Below are positions 1 to 9,061 of a DNA stretch of 12,263 nucleotides, one piece after another; position 1 is the first letter of the stretch; the number at the start of each line of letters is the position of its first letter. The position numbers were made by a program, and so were the translations under genes. Source of the DNA: Phialocephala subalpina (lineage: Eukaryota > Ascomycota > Leotiomycetes > Helotiales > Mollisiaceae); the NCBI GenBank assembly GCA_900073065.1, contig FJOG01000046.1:252498-264760 (forward strand), written 5' to 3'. Below the pieces are notes generated by a model that had not been told where the DNA came from, searched no databases, and saw only the letters and a program-made list of their open reading frames with translations.

Positions 1-67
1 TACTTCAAATTATAAAATAATTTATTATAAAAACATTAAAATTATAATATTTCGTTTTTTATTTTAT

Positions 68-410
68 AAGTTCGTATTATATTTATTTTCTTATAAAATC
101 TTACGATAAATTTATATATAAAAAACTTTTAATTAAAAGAATATTTACGTAATTAAACTTGAATTAATTCGTTTTTTAATTTCTTTAATATTTATATTAA
201 AAGTTGCGATTAATATATAAAGCTTTTATTATTTAATAAAATTTATTTTAAAGAAATTAATTATATTAATTTTAATTTTAATTATAAATAATAAAGAAAT
301 TAAAAAACAAATTAATTTAAATTCAATTACGTAAATACTTTATAAATTAAAAACTTTTTATATATAAATTTATTATAAGATTCTATAAGAGAATAAATAT
401 AATATAACTT
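68..410. repeat. long imperfect inverted repeat in the AT block
   Basis: Bases 68 to about 202 match the reverse complement of about 272-410 along their whole length, with a spacer of about 70 bases. Shared stretches include a TTTACGTAATT core and a run ending in GTTTTTTAATTTCTTTA. Many differences between the arms are C/T or A/G transitions, as expected if two inverted copies were mutated by RIP independently. It may be the two ends of a short element, or two copies of one repeat in opposite orientation. Base composition alone could give short matches here, but not one of this length and colinearity. Confidence 0.75.
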
Positions 411-835
411 TTTAAAATCAAAAGTTTAATATAATTAATTTAATAAAATTTATCGAAATAATAAAATATTTCTTTAAGTATATTATTTTGATTAAATATA
501 AATATTAATTAATTTACTTATAATTTTAAACTTTTATAAAAAATATAATTTAAGAACTAATAATTTAGAAAGTATATTATTAAATAAAGAAAAAATAACC
601 TTTTATAAAAGCGTTTTTACGAGGTTTATAAAGTAAAATACTAAAGCGTAAAAACAAAAAAAAAGTAAAAAAGTATTTATAAAATACGAATTGCGTTAAA
701 ATTTTATTTGAACGAAGAATAAAGCGATAAGATTTTTTAATATTTCGATTAAAATAATTATTTTAATATTTTATTCGAATTTTTTAAAAAAGAATTATTA
801 TTATATAATTATTAATATAATTTTACGATAATATT

Positions 836-857
836 AATAATTTCTCGAGAAATTATT
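836..857. repeat. 22-bp perfect palindrome
   Basis: AATAATTTCTC is followed directly by its reverse complement GAGAAATTATT, centred on CTCGAG. It lies in the RIP block. No function can be assigned. Confidence 0.6.
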
Positions 858-1295
858 TTTATTCGAAAAATTTTCAATAAAAAATTAAATTGAAATTAGT
901 TTTCTATATAAAATATTATTATTAAATATAATTTTAAAAAATAAAAACGAAATTAATTCTTTTAAATTTACGTGAGAAATTTTTTTATAAAAAGAGCTTC
1001 AAATTAATTAATAAAGAAAATATTATATTATATATTGGATATTATAAAATACTAAATATCTTTTATTTAAAATCTTATAAATATAATATTAAATAAAAAT
1101 AAAACGAATATTTTCCAAATTTATTCAAATCGTAATCCAAAACTTATTATCTCAAATTATTTCAACCAAATATTATACCCAAAAGCCTACCCAACTTCAT
1201 TTCTTTGGAGAATTAGCAATAGGTCGAAAAGGAAAAACCTAGGTTCGAGGCAACGTCAAAGCACTCTTTTCCTCATTACATTCCTATCACCCGGG

Positions 1296-4200
1296 CTATA
1301 TATTGGAAATACTAGCAAGTAACTCCCCATGCTTTCCATTCAGCTCCTTAATCTCAGCCATCAAATCCCCTTTTCGTCTTTCCTCCTCCGGATTGTCCTG
1401 ATTCGTGGCATCATCCACCCGTTGAGACTTAGACGCCAATGCCATCTCGACGTCACTAACGATGAGATCTAGAACTGTATTCACCGCATCATTTAGATCA
1501 CGGAAAGTCTTCTGGACCAGCTTATCTATATTCGCCTGTATCTTGGCCGAAATATGAGGGAACAGCGTGCCGTTGGTGATCCGCCCTTGTACAATAGATC
1601 GCTGGCGAGCTGCCTTTCCGGTACCTGCTCACAACAGAAATGTCAGCGCACGTGGTGACGTGATCATGGTAGTGTAAGTATAGGGAGTTTGGATTGAAAG
1701 GGGAGAGAAGGTGATGTACGAACCACTCTCTCCAGCTGCGGTGCGGTATGCTGGAATCATCTCAGAAACAACATAAGAAGAGTCGTTCGGCTCGGATGCA
1801 TAGCGCTGGACCAGTCTGAGAATTTTAGCATTGATACCTAGATCTATTAAACAAACTCGGGAAACCGGAGGAAAGGCGAAATGAAAGTAGGGGCGTACTT
1901 GACTTCGCGTGTAAAATCTTGCCGTACTAAACTGAACTTGTACTCTATATCTTGAACTCTGAAGTCAATTCCTTGGACTAGAGCGAGAGCAAAGCCTTGT
2001 ACTAATCATAATTATATGGTTAGTACCGCTCTATTGGCTTTAGGATCTCCTCAATCACTTACCTCTAAGGTGTGATTGCAAATTGAGAAGGCAGATTTTG
2101 ATAGATCGGAGGAGCGTCTCGAAGACGGTCGGGATTTCATCTTCTAGCAAACCCCACTGATACGCTAACTCCATTCTCATTTTCCAGATAAGCTCAGAAT
2201 TCCAGTTCAAATGACCACGTTTGGGCGTTTGGTGGTCGCCATTATTCAGACACCACGCATTGTACTGGGCTGATGACAAGATTAGTAACATTGCTTAGAG
2301 CGTACGACTTGCGATGTATTTACTCCAATGCCACTGCGTTGCGTTAGATTTAAAGGTATTACGAGAGGGAACAGAATTTGCATACAGAATTCCACTCCCG
2401 ACCTTTGACTTCAGCTGCGGCTTCCCAAAAGTGATTACGTTGTTCTTCCATGTAGTTCGTAAATTTCTCCTGAACACTTGATGCCGAAAGTTGAACTTAC
2501 CTAGATATTCAGAAAGCACCTCTCGGAAAGTATCCCTAAACTCGGCTCTTGACTGGTCGATCTTCTTGGAAACCTTCGTTGATTAGGCTGATGCAGCAAC
2601 CAATGAAGAAATAACACGCACCTCTGCTGTTACCTCTTGTAAGAAATTGTGGATTGATTCATCTTGTTCATGATCCTCGACTTGCGGGTGAGGTGGGGAA
2701 CTACTTGCCCAAAGCTCAACAGAGCTCAGCAGACTAGACAGCGTCGATTGGAGGAAGTGCTTCGCTTCGAGAAGTTGGGCTCCAGCAGTGATTGTATGAC
2801 AAAATCGACGAAGTTCTGGAATGCCGCTGGCGTGAACCATTTCGGTATTCCCTTTTCTCGAAAACTTCTCATAAGTTGTGTTAGACACGCAGAAGACTTC
2901 CAGTCGCCCTCCAGGTATTTTGGAAGCATAGGCCTTTTGGAGGCCTTCTTTGACGTGGCTATTTCTAGCGTCGATGAGGAGAAATTCTTGCCTATGGACT
3001 TGTCAGCTCACTTTATACGGATTTGACACTGCTCAACTTGCTTTCGTTTCAATTGTTTCTTCAGAATTTTGTTATTATTTTTCTTTGCGTCCTCAATGTC
3101 TTTGTCAAGTTGTTCCATCACCAATGGCGATATCTTTTTATGGTCACCGCAGAATTCCCGTCTCGCAGTTTTCTGGTTGATATCCTGACATGTATCAGTG
3201 AGTCATGCTTTCACAGGGGAGAAAAATCAGCTCACTTCTGATTTGGTGCAGACAACCGCCAAATTTAAACTCTTCACCCCAGATTCTTCCCATTCTACGG
3301 GAGCATGCCGAGCTAGAATACTGTAGAGTGATGACTTCAGGGACTGGTCGGTAATGGCGCGAGATATTTTTGCGACGATAAAGACGTTATCACACTTCAT
3401 GAGATATGTCTGTGTTGCTCGTACTCTTGCTAGATTGGTATCTTGCAAACCTAATATTTGGTTTCTTTATCAGTGTCTCATATCAAATTAGTTCTGATTT
3501 AGTACATACCAGGTAAGTCTGCAAGTATAACGCCCGTCTTCAAGACTTGGGCGCTTAGATAGACGCTAAGGAGCAGGCGTGATTAGACAAAGAAATCGCT
3601 AATACTTTCTAGAATAGATCTTACCGAATGATTTTCGTAAAGGGCCAAAACCTATCCTGCATGAATATGCTCGTCTTCTCACAGCACTCATCTGCGGTGT
3701 CCGCCGTTGCTTTCCAGGTTCCAGAGTTACCACCATCTGGCCACTCAAGTTCATGAGCCCACTGTATCAGCTGGCTGGTAGCTTTCGCCAAGGCCCCCTC
3801 AGCCATATCGGAGAGCAACTCTTTGTTGAAACCCCTTTGGTGTCTGAATCCCGCTTCTAGAGCTGACCACGCCTGCTCAGATTCCCTCTGATAACGAGCA
3901 TAATCCTTAGGATCTACCGTGTCTTCTTCCACTTCGGGAAGGAATATTTGACGATAATTCCATAAAAGCTCTTTGATAAGGTCCTCAATTTCTGATTTGG
4001 AAAGGTATTCGACTTCGATTGTGATAGGAGCTGTATGATCCCTTGTTTTTTGTCTATATTCAGTAACAACCGAAGTACAAGCTGAACCGATATCTCCCTG
4101 TTCAAAAAGTAAGCAGTCAAATCTCATGAGACAGCGTTATCAACCCACAGTTTTGGCGATCTCCGGGAAATGGAGTAGAGCGTTAATGAGACTACTCTTT

Positions 4201-5234
4201 CCTGTAAACACGTTAGCTACAGCAGTTACTCTTCGCCGGAAGCTGCATTTACCTTCCCCAGAATCTCCGAGCACCGCAATTGTCCTTGTATCAGAGCTTT
4301 GGAAAGTTCCCAACCTTCTGGCGTCTTTGAATAGCCTCTCCAGGTCACTCGAGGGTTCTGAAGAGCCAACCAACTCCTCAATAGCGGAGACTACCTTGTT
4401 TGCGATTCCCAGACCATTTCGCAGCGCGGTCTGGAAAATCGAGGTGAAGAAAGGCTCTAGGGGAGCTTCTTCATCTCTCACATCGTAGAAGCCTGTGCTG
4501 TCATTGTTTTCATTGATGTCGCTAACATCAGATGCATCAGAGATACTTCGCTGACGCAGACCGCCTAGACTTGGACTCAGATCCGAAACTTGAGTGCTCG
4601 ATAGAAGAGTTGGTGGTCTAGTGGGAGAAGCATGGGACGTAGCAGCTGTGGTGTTTGAGTGATCTTCAACTATCATAGGAATACCTCGTTCTAGAGGGTT
4701 GCTCGCACTGGGAATTGCAATCTTCTCATCCGAATATATCGTATGCACAGGTTGGGAAATCTCGTGGTCCGGCGTCGCTATTTCTGGCAAGGATGAATAG
4801 TTCAACCCCGCTTGGGAATCTTGAGAGGCCGAAAGAGGTACCTCTTCTGGTTCAAGGGATGGCCTGGGTGTTATATTATGCAGGAGTCGCAATGTGTACG
4901 TCTCCTGTCGCTCTATAGGCAGCGAGTTGCTCCCTTGTTGACCAAATTGGAAAGCGATTCTGGGGACGTCTGGTGCCGGAGGCGAAAGGTGACGGGCATT
5001 CAAGGTAGTGTCTGGACTCTGGTAGCTACCTCGAAGGTGCGAAATGCCGGAGGCTGTTGAAAGAGACTGATTTGCTTCAGATGAAGAGCTCGGAGATGGT
5101 GTTCTATTAGTGCTCAGAACATTCTGCGAACTGCTAGGAGTGCCACTGCTTCTGGACCTGGCCCTCCGTGGAAGCGGAGCAATCTTCCGTTCTTGAGAAG
5201 GTAAAGTCGGAGGACTAAGATGTGGAGATGACAT
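1296..5234 (-). CDS. dynamin-like large GTPase, SLIP-GC-like
   Basis: This is a predicted large GTPase of the dynamin superfamily, resembling the nuclear GTPase SLIP-GC family that is widespread in fungi. It should bind and hydrolyse GTP; its biological role in fungi is not established. The start is the first ATG of the opening frame (A at -3; only TTG codons lie upstream) and the stop is TAG at 1296-1298. Thirteen introns give one continuous frame of about 1056 codons: 4202-4252, 4098-4148, 3566-3624, 3451-3509, 3185-3235, 2992-3041, 2574-2621, 2470-2519, 2334-2385, 2270-2323, 2002-2062, 1816-1898, 1625-1723. Residues 1 to about 310 are Ser/Pro-rich and probably disordered. G1 is GDSGEGKS (323-330), G2 Thr lies in CTSVVTEY (352-359), G3 is DLPG (519-522) and G4 is TKSE (590-593). 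The C-terminal half is helical and charged, with the WHW...NNGDH...PKRGH signature I associate with fungal family members. The ATG choice and the 2445-2519 splice sites are the least certain parts. No inactivating change is seen. Confidence 0.87.
2324..2333 (-). other. 10-nt microexon of the GTPase gene
   Basis: These ten bases encode Trp-His-Trp plus the first base of a Thr codon, between a 52-nt intron with a CTAAC branch site and a 54-nt intron with a TACTAAT branch site. Joining across them gives WNS-WHW-TQYNAWCLNNG, which fits the family pattern WHW..Y.A.C..NNG. A later donor (GTCGTA, 39-nt intron) would lengthen the exon to 25 nt, also in frame, but fits the family spacing less well. 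Confidence 0.7.
2992..3041 (-). other. probable GC-AG intron in the GTPase gene
   Basis: Without splicing, the frame hits TGA at about 2 o'clock of this stretch (AAG TGA after QCQIRIK). Removing a 50-nt intron that begins GCAAGT and ends CATAG, with a GCTGAC branch site, joins KRKQ to EFLLIDARN in frame. GCAAGT is the consensus of the rare GC-AG class, and 50 nt matches the other introns of this gene. The GT options nearby give introns of 20, 32 or 38 nt, too short for this gene. Confidence 0.75.
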
Positions 5235-6336
5235 TCTGCTTGGGATCGGACCTCGCAACAATTGATTTGTGCTGATGTAGGATGATAGTCAATGGTTTTG
5301 GGCACAGGCAAAAAGAGATGAGTTCAGTTTCAGGATTGCGACATTTGACAGGCTTGCGACCCCGCCGGCTCGGCCCACAACACACGCGTGGAGCTTGCTC
5401 GGGCCTACAACGGGAAAACTGCAGCCATGGCCCAACTGGCCCGGAAAAACAACCTCCACCCAACTCGCCCAATGGCTGCCCAGCCTACCCAGCCTGCCCA
5501 ACCACCGCTCGAGAAAACAACCATTTGCCCAGTGCCTGCCTAAGAAATTTTTTATTGGCTCAAACTACCCAATCAATTGCGCATTCGATCGCGATATAGA
5601 TTGCGACCCGTACAATTGGCCTAAGCTGTCCAGAGGCTGCCCAGCAGCTGCCCAATTGGCCCAATTTGCCCAGCCCGCCTATGCTTCCAATGGCTAGAAA
5701 GCGCGGCCGCTTTCACCCGGAGAATGGCCGAGCGCCTCCGAGTATCGGATTTACCAAGCTTTTTTTTACCCGAGGATTTGCTAGAAAAATTCGATCGGCT
5801 TAATTAATTCCCGAGTGCGGCCGTACAAAGCCGACAACGGATATACGCGGCTGCGTTGGTTCTGGTGGCTTCCAACAAGATAATTACCGTATAGTTAGTC
5901 ATACTCGAATTTTCTTTGTTGCTGGTTCCGTTTTAATGAGAGCAGCGACCGCTTTAACCTTAGCCGAGTGTGAGTATAATGAGCACGCACGGAGCATCCC
6001 TGGCCACCACCTAAGGTATCCTAAGCATGGCTTGAGTTGACTTGCGCATCAAATTGTGATTCCCATTGCGGCACCCTATGTGAACCGGTAATTTTACTTT
6101 ACCAAGTTTTGACCAGGGATCCGTTCCAGCTCCCTTGTAGCCTTCTAGAGCCGATTTGGATCCCCTTCATCAAATAGCACGTAACTAGGAATTCAGTCTC
6201 ACAAACACACCCACGCGTGATTAGCTGCTTCTGATAAAAGGCACCATTTTCGCGGCTTAGATCTCGAGCCAGTTCAAGTCTGATTTAATGTACATTCAAT
6301 TCCTTCGTGCTCTGTGACCTTTGCCCTTTCCTGTGA
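5235..6336. other. intergenic region without a supported gene
   Basis: This lies between the start of the GTPase gene and the stop of the ankyrin pseudogene, both on the minus strand, so it should hold the GTPase promoter and the pseudogene 3' region. Composition is normal, not RIP-like. It contains the GCCCA-rich repeat (5395-5700), an 18-bp inverted repeat GAAAGCG-CGGC-CGCTTTC at 5697-5714, and a short CCGA-GTA-TCGG repeat near 5738. No spliced reading frame with family similarity is visible on either strand, and no clear TATA or terminator can be assigned. Confidence 0.6.
5395..5700. repeat. GCCCA-rich degenerate short repeat
   Basis: At least nine copies of GCCCA fall between 5428 and 5680, embedded in related words such as CCCAACTGG, TGCCCAGCC and CCCAATTGG. 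Spacing is irregular, so this is a decayed simple or minisatellite-like repeat and not an exact tandem array. It sits roughly 200-450 bp upstream of the GTPase start codon. An open plus-strand frame through it reflects the repeat composition and does not look like a gene. Confidence 0.6.
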
Positions 6337-7800
6337 CTAAAATCGGCGTCTTTTTATACCAGCAACTGGTTGAGGATCAGACTGCCTATAACCTGGCAGT
6401 TCTTCTCCTAACTTCGCGCCAAACTTCGCGCCAAACTCCGTTAATATTCGAACGACTTCCTCGGCCTCCCAGACTTCATATTCCTTCACTTGGTAGAGCC
6501 ATTGGTTGTAACTCTGTCTGTCCTTATACTTATTCATGTCTTCCTCATTTGCCTTAAATGCCTCTTTCCTAGGATAAGTTTAAGATTCAGTATTTAATTA
6601 TTGTATAAAAATAAGAGGAATTGTACTTACATCGATAAGTTGTATTTTTTGAATTCCAAAAAATCCTTTTCTGAAATCTCTGCTACCTTTTTGGATTTCG
6701 CTTCTTCCACCCTTTCCAATGCACGGTCAAGCACAGTCTGATGTGGATTATAGCGTCGGTCAGGTTCTCGCCGAAATGTAGCCTCATATTCGGACTGTGG
6801 GAGGTAGGTGGCAATTCCTACATCATTAAGCTCTGCTCCCGCGTCACATAGCATCCTTATCAACCATGGCATTGGCTTGTAATCGCTAATTGAAACTTTA
6901 ATAGGCGTTTCCCAGTGCCGTAGTTCGCCGAGAGAATTACCGCAAGGCTCGTTGATCTGGAATCTCTGGAGGGTGGTGCAAAATCTAGCCATTGACTCAG
7001 GTGCTAACGCGCAATCAAAGAAACGCAAATAGCTGCCTCCAAGAGTCAGATCTGCACCAGCGTCATGAAGGAATTGGATTGCCTCATGTCGACCGTTCAG
7101 GACTGCTTGAGAAATGGCTGTCACTCCCCCTTTCGTGTAAGTATCAACATTAACTCCTGCCATAATGAGGGCTTTGAGGGTACATAGATCGCCAGTTGCT
7201 GCCGCAGAATGTAGAGGCGAACGGCTACTCTCGTCAAATCCATGGAAATCCAATCCCTCTTCAATAAAAATATCGATCCAAGATCCTTGGATACAGTATG
7301 CGGGAGCCTTTATGATTCGATATCTCCAGCATATTTTCGCGCCTTCGATGGATTCGGCATTATGAATGTCAACACTCTTCTTTCTATCGGGTATAGTTCT
7401 CCACCCGAATTGGGAGCCGAGCAGGATAGAAGGAACGAGAGAAGTCTCCAAGAACATCTTCGCTACATAGCAAGACAGGGACAAAATATCTGTGAAGCTA
7501 GAGGTATCTGTTGAGGTGCTTGAAAATTCGGCGGTATTTTCGAGGAGGTATTTGATAACACTCTTCTCCTGGTTTTTCATAGCCGCAAGAATAAAAAATC
7601 CTCGTAGTGACCTTGGATTCACAGCAGTACCAGAGCAGTAGAATGCATCGATCGCGAAGCCCTCTATGAGTGCCTGAAGGTGACATTCTGTTTCTTATTA
7701 GTGTATATAGAAAGTGATTATAGGAACAAACATAAGAAAGGTATACCGTAAAGGGTGCCAAAAACAAGACATTCATCTCCGTGTCTCACACAGTATCCTT
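6337..7800 (-). pseudogene. 3' part: ankyrin repeats and basic C-terminus, still open
   Basis: Two introns, 7688-7746 (59 nt, CTAAT branch site) and 6569-6630 (62 nt, GTAAGT donor, CCTAG acceptor), give a continuous frame from GYCVRHGDECLVFGTLY through ECHLQALIEGFAIDAFYCSG to the TAG at 6337-6339, about 446 residues. Ankyrin-type helices appear at SPLHSAAATGDLCTLKALI, GVTAISQAVLNGRHEAIQFL and PMPWLIRMLCDAGAEL. The last exon carries a duplicated FGAK and ends KRRRF, a possible nuclear-localisation patch. No ATG opens the first exon of this piece in frame, so it depends on upstream sequence. It is joined to the AARIVVQSQ frame either by an intron (55-58 nt options ending at 7801) or by a frameshift. 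An automated gene caller might annotate this part as a separate gene. Confidence 0.75.
6412..6435 (-). repeat. 12-bp tandem duplication in the last exon
   Basis: TTTGGCGCGAAG (minus strand) occurs twice without a gap and adds Phe-Gly-Ala-Lys in frame. A perfect, frame-preserving duplication suggests a recent slippage event. Confidence 0.85.
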
Positions 7801-7805
7801 CTTCA

Positions 7806-8343
7806 TTTGGAAGTTTGTCGATATTCCGTGAAAACGAGTCCCAGTTGTTTTTTACTACTTTTATTGGAGTTAATACTTTTTCTGTTAAGCACAGGAGGCA
7901 GCTTCTCGCTTGGCACAGTCAACATATTAAACATGCTCTGAGACTGAACAACGATCCTTGCAGCGCGCTCTGATTTATCCACAACAAAGAGGATTATGGC
8001 TGATAGGCCAGAGGAGTATAGGCCTTTTCCAGTTATTTCTGGTAAAAGAGGATTCCTCGGTAAAGTTGGTTTTCCTGGCAAATAAGCACCAAAACTTGAT
8101 AGAAGTGAGTCATTCTATTTGAAAATTATCGCCGTATAGTAGTACGTATCGCTGAAAATATATTTCCTCGTTCGGAGTGCTCCAAAGACGGTGATCGTTG
8201 TCGCTATGATATACGGTCTTGGGTTTTAAATCTAGTCCAGGCGGTAAATCAACCCATATCTCTAAGTCCGCCGACTCGAGTTCTGATAATCTAGGCGAAC
8301 GCAGACCAAGAGTGTGAATCCTTTGAAACTCGGTTTTTACTGT
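7806..8343 (-). pseudogene. middle piece with frame break near 8112
   Basis: From 8343 the frame reads TVKTEFQRIHTLGLRSP, then LEIWVDLPPGLDLKPKTVYH and WSTPNEEIYFQRYVLLYGDN, before stopping at TGA 8110-8112. The neighbouring frame opens at 8114 and reads NDSLLSSFGAYLPGKP, SSGLSAIILFVVDKSERAARI, and on to TGA 7803-7805. Both halves fit the family, so a single extra base (or two missing) near 8112-8130 is the simplest explanation. An intron that would repair it is only 31 nt (GTACTA to AAATAG), too short to trust. Confidence 0.68.
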
Positions 8344-8391
8344 CTAATATACAAGTTAGCAATTAATTTTTGCAGAAAGTGGTGAGCTCAC

Positions 8392-8562
8392 CTCAATAAG
8401 CACCTCTATCTATAGCAAGTATAAGCCTCCATGTAGATATTTTTGCTGCGGATGCTTTGCAATAATATCAACGATAATCCAGTATGCTTTAATAAGGTCT
8501 GCATATGCTTGAAGGCCAATGTCAAGTGCTTCGGACCCAAAAGGATATAGAGAGCTTTGAGC
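8392..8562 (-). pseudogene. middle piece with in-frame TAG
   Basis: These 57 codons read AQSSLYPFGSEALDIGLQ, then AYADLIKAYWIIVDIIAKHP, then a TAG at 8410-8412 and IEVLIE up to a GTGAGC donor. The following 48-nt intron (8344-8391) has a GCTAAC branch site and rejoins TVKTEFQ in frame, so the sequence on both sides of the TAG is coding-like. CAG to TAG is again a single C-to-T change in CpA. Confidence 0.7.
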
Positions 8563-8616
8563 CTATCTTATATCAGCAGTAATTAGATAACTTTAAGGAG
8601 ATGGTAATTATAATGC
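8563..8616 (-). other. likely intron with GC donor in the pseudogene
   Basis: The frame ends MKAL-TAA if read through. Removing 54 nt that start GCATTA and end AAGATAG, with CTAAT and CTGAT branch-site candidates, joins RRWLMK in phase 0 to AQSSLYPFGSEALDI. No GT donor is available at the right place. It may be a real GC-AG intron or a GT donor mutated to GC. Confidence 0.55.
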
Positions 8617-8937
8617 CTTCATGAGCCACCGCCTCCCAGCTTGAAACCATAGGTCTAAACCAGTTAATACCCAAGGCTCCGAGCGCTTAGCATTATGCAT
8701 TAGTTTCTCTGAGAGAGATAATTGGAGGAGTCGTTCCTCTCTTATTGTTATCACGGGCACGATAATTATAGTTTCTATGCGTGTTATAAGTGTTATAGAT
8801 CTATACTCTGGATTGATCGACATTATAGCGAGCATCCCAATTAATTCTGAAAGCCATTAAACCATAGATCTATTGTTTGATTCAATCCTCTCGAGAGATA
8901 AACTTGAATTTTCCTTAGTATACAAGCCATAATAATG
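8617..8937 (-). pseudogene. middle piece next to the transposon, with stop codon
   Basis: In one frame this reads HYYGLYTKENSSL, SLERIESNNRSMV, a TAA at 8857-8859, then WLSELIGM and on to PWVLTGLDLWFQAGRRWLMK. The NSSL..ERIE and GLDLWFQAGRRWL blocks are conserved in the family, so the frame is right and the TAA is a mutation. CAA to TAA is one C-to-T change in CpA, the RIP-preferred context. The stretch between the blocks is unusually rich in Ile and Thr (ITLITRIETIIIVPVITI), consistent with further C-to-T and G-to-A changes. The upstream splice junction cannot be fixed; joining AAG at 10397 to GAA at about 8913 is phase-compatible. Confidence 0.72.
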
Positions 8938-9014
8938 TAATCAAAGGCATATTACTTTCCAATAGAAATCAAGAGGAGATTCAGGATATTATTATAACGT
9001 TTTAATTATTTGTA

Positions 9015-9061
9015 AATTAACCCCCTTTATTTTAGGCCACGTTTTACTTTAAATTATTTTG
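9015..9061 (+). repeat. left terminal inverted repeat, heavily mutated
   Basis: It matches the right end at 28 of 47 positions. Of 19 differences, 17 are transitions, and in every one the left copy has A or T where the right has G or C. Similarity seems to continue beyond with gaps (TTTACTTTAAAC at 9089-9100 against CTACTTTAAACC near the right end). Confidence 0.8.

Larger units (their letters stand above)
1..1150. repeat. RIP-degraded AT-rich repeat block
   Basis: The block is almost entirely A and T, and no reading frame of useful length survives on either strand. The remaining C and G bases fall largely in CpG steps (acg, tcg), while CpA and TpG are scarce. This is what RIP leaves after converting C to T preferentially in CpA. 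Composition returns to normal over about 1090-1200, just before the 3' end of the GTPase gene. The original element cannot be identified; a transposon is the usual RIP target, but that is inference. A long inverted repeat lies inside (68-410). Confidence 0.85.

Noticed and set aside
1..1150. Mitochondrial or centromeric DNA as an explanation of the AT block
   Set aside because: CpG retention with CpA/TpG loss, a sharp edge next to an intron-rich nuclear gene and an inverted repeat with transition differences fit RIP better; no mitochondrial gene is visible.
4715..5060. Plus-strand frames opposite the Ser/Pro-rich N-terminal exon of the GTPase
   Set aside because: The minus-strand frame is 370 codons and leads directly into the P-loop; the opposite frames carry no motif.
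5282..5697. Two overlapping open plus-strand frames rich in Pro, Gln, Leu and Trp
   Set aside because: They read through the GCCCA-rich repeat, show no domain, and their composition follows the repeat.
7714..7973. Plus-strand frames of 72-75 codons over the pseudogene
   Set aside because: They lie opposite minus-strand coding pieces with clear family signatures and are shadows.
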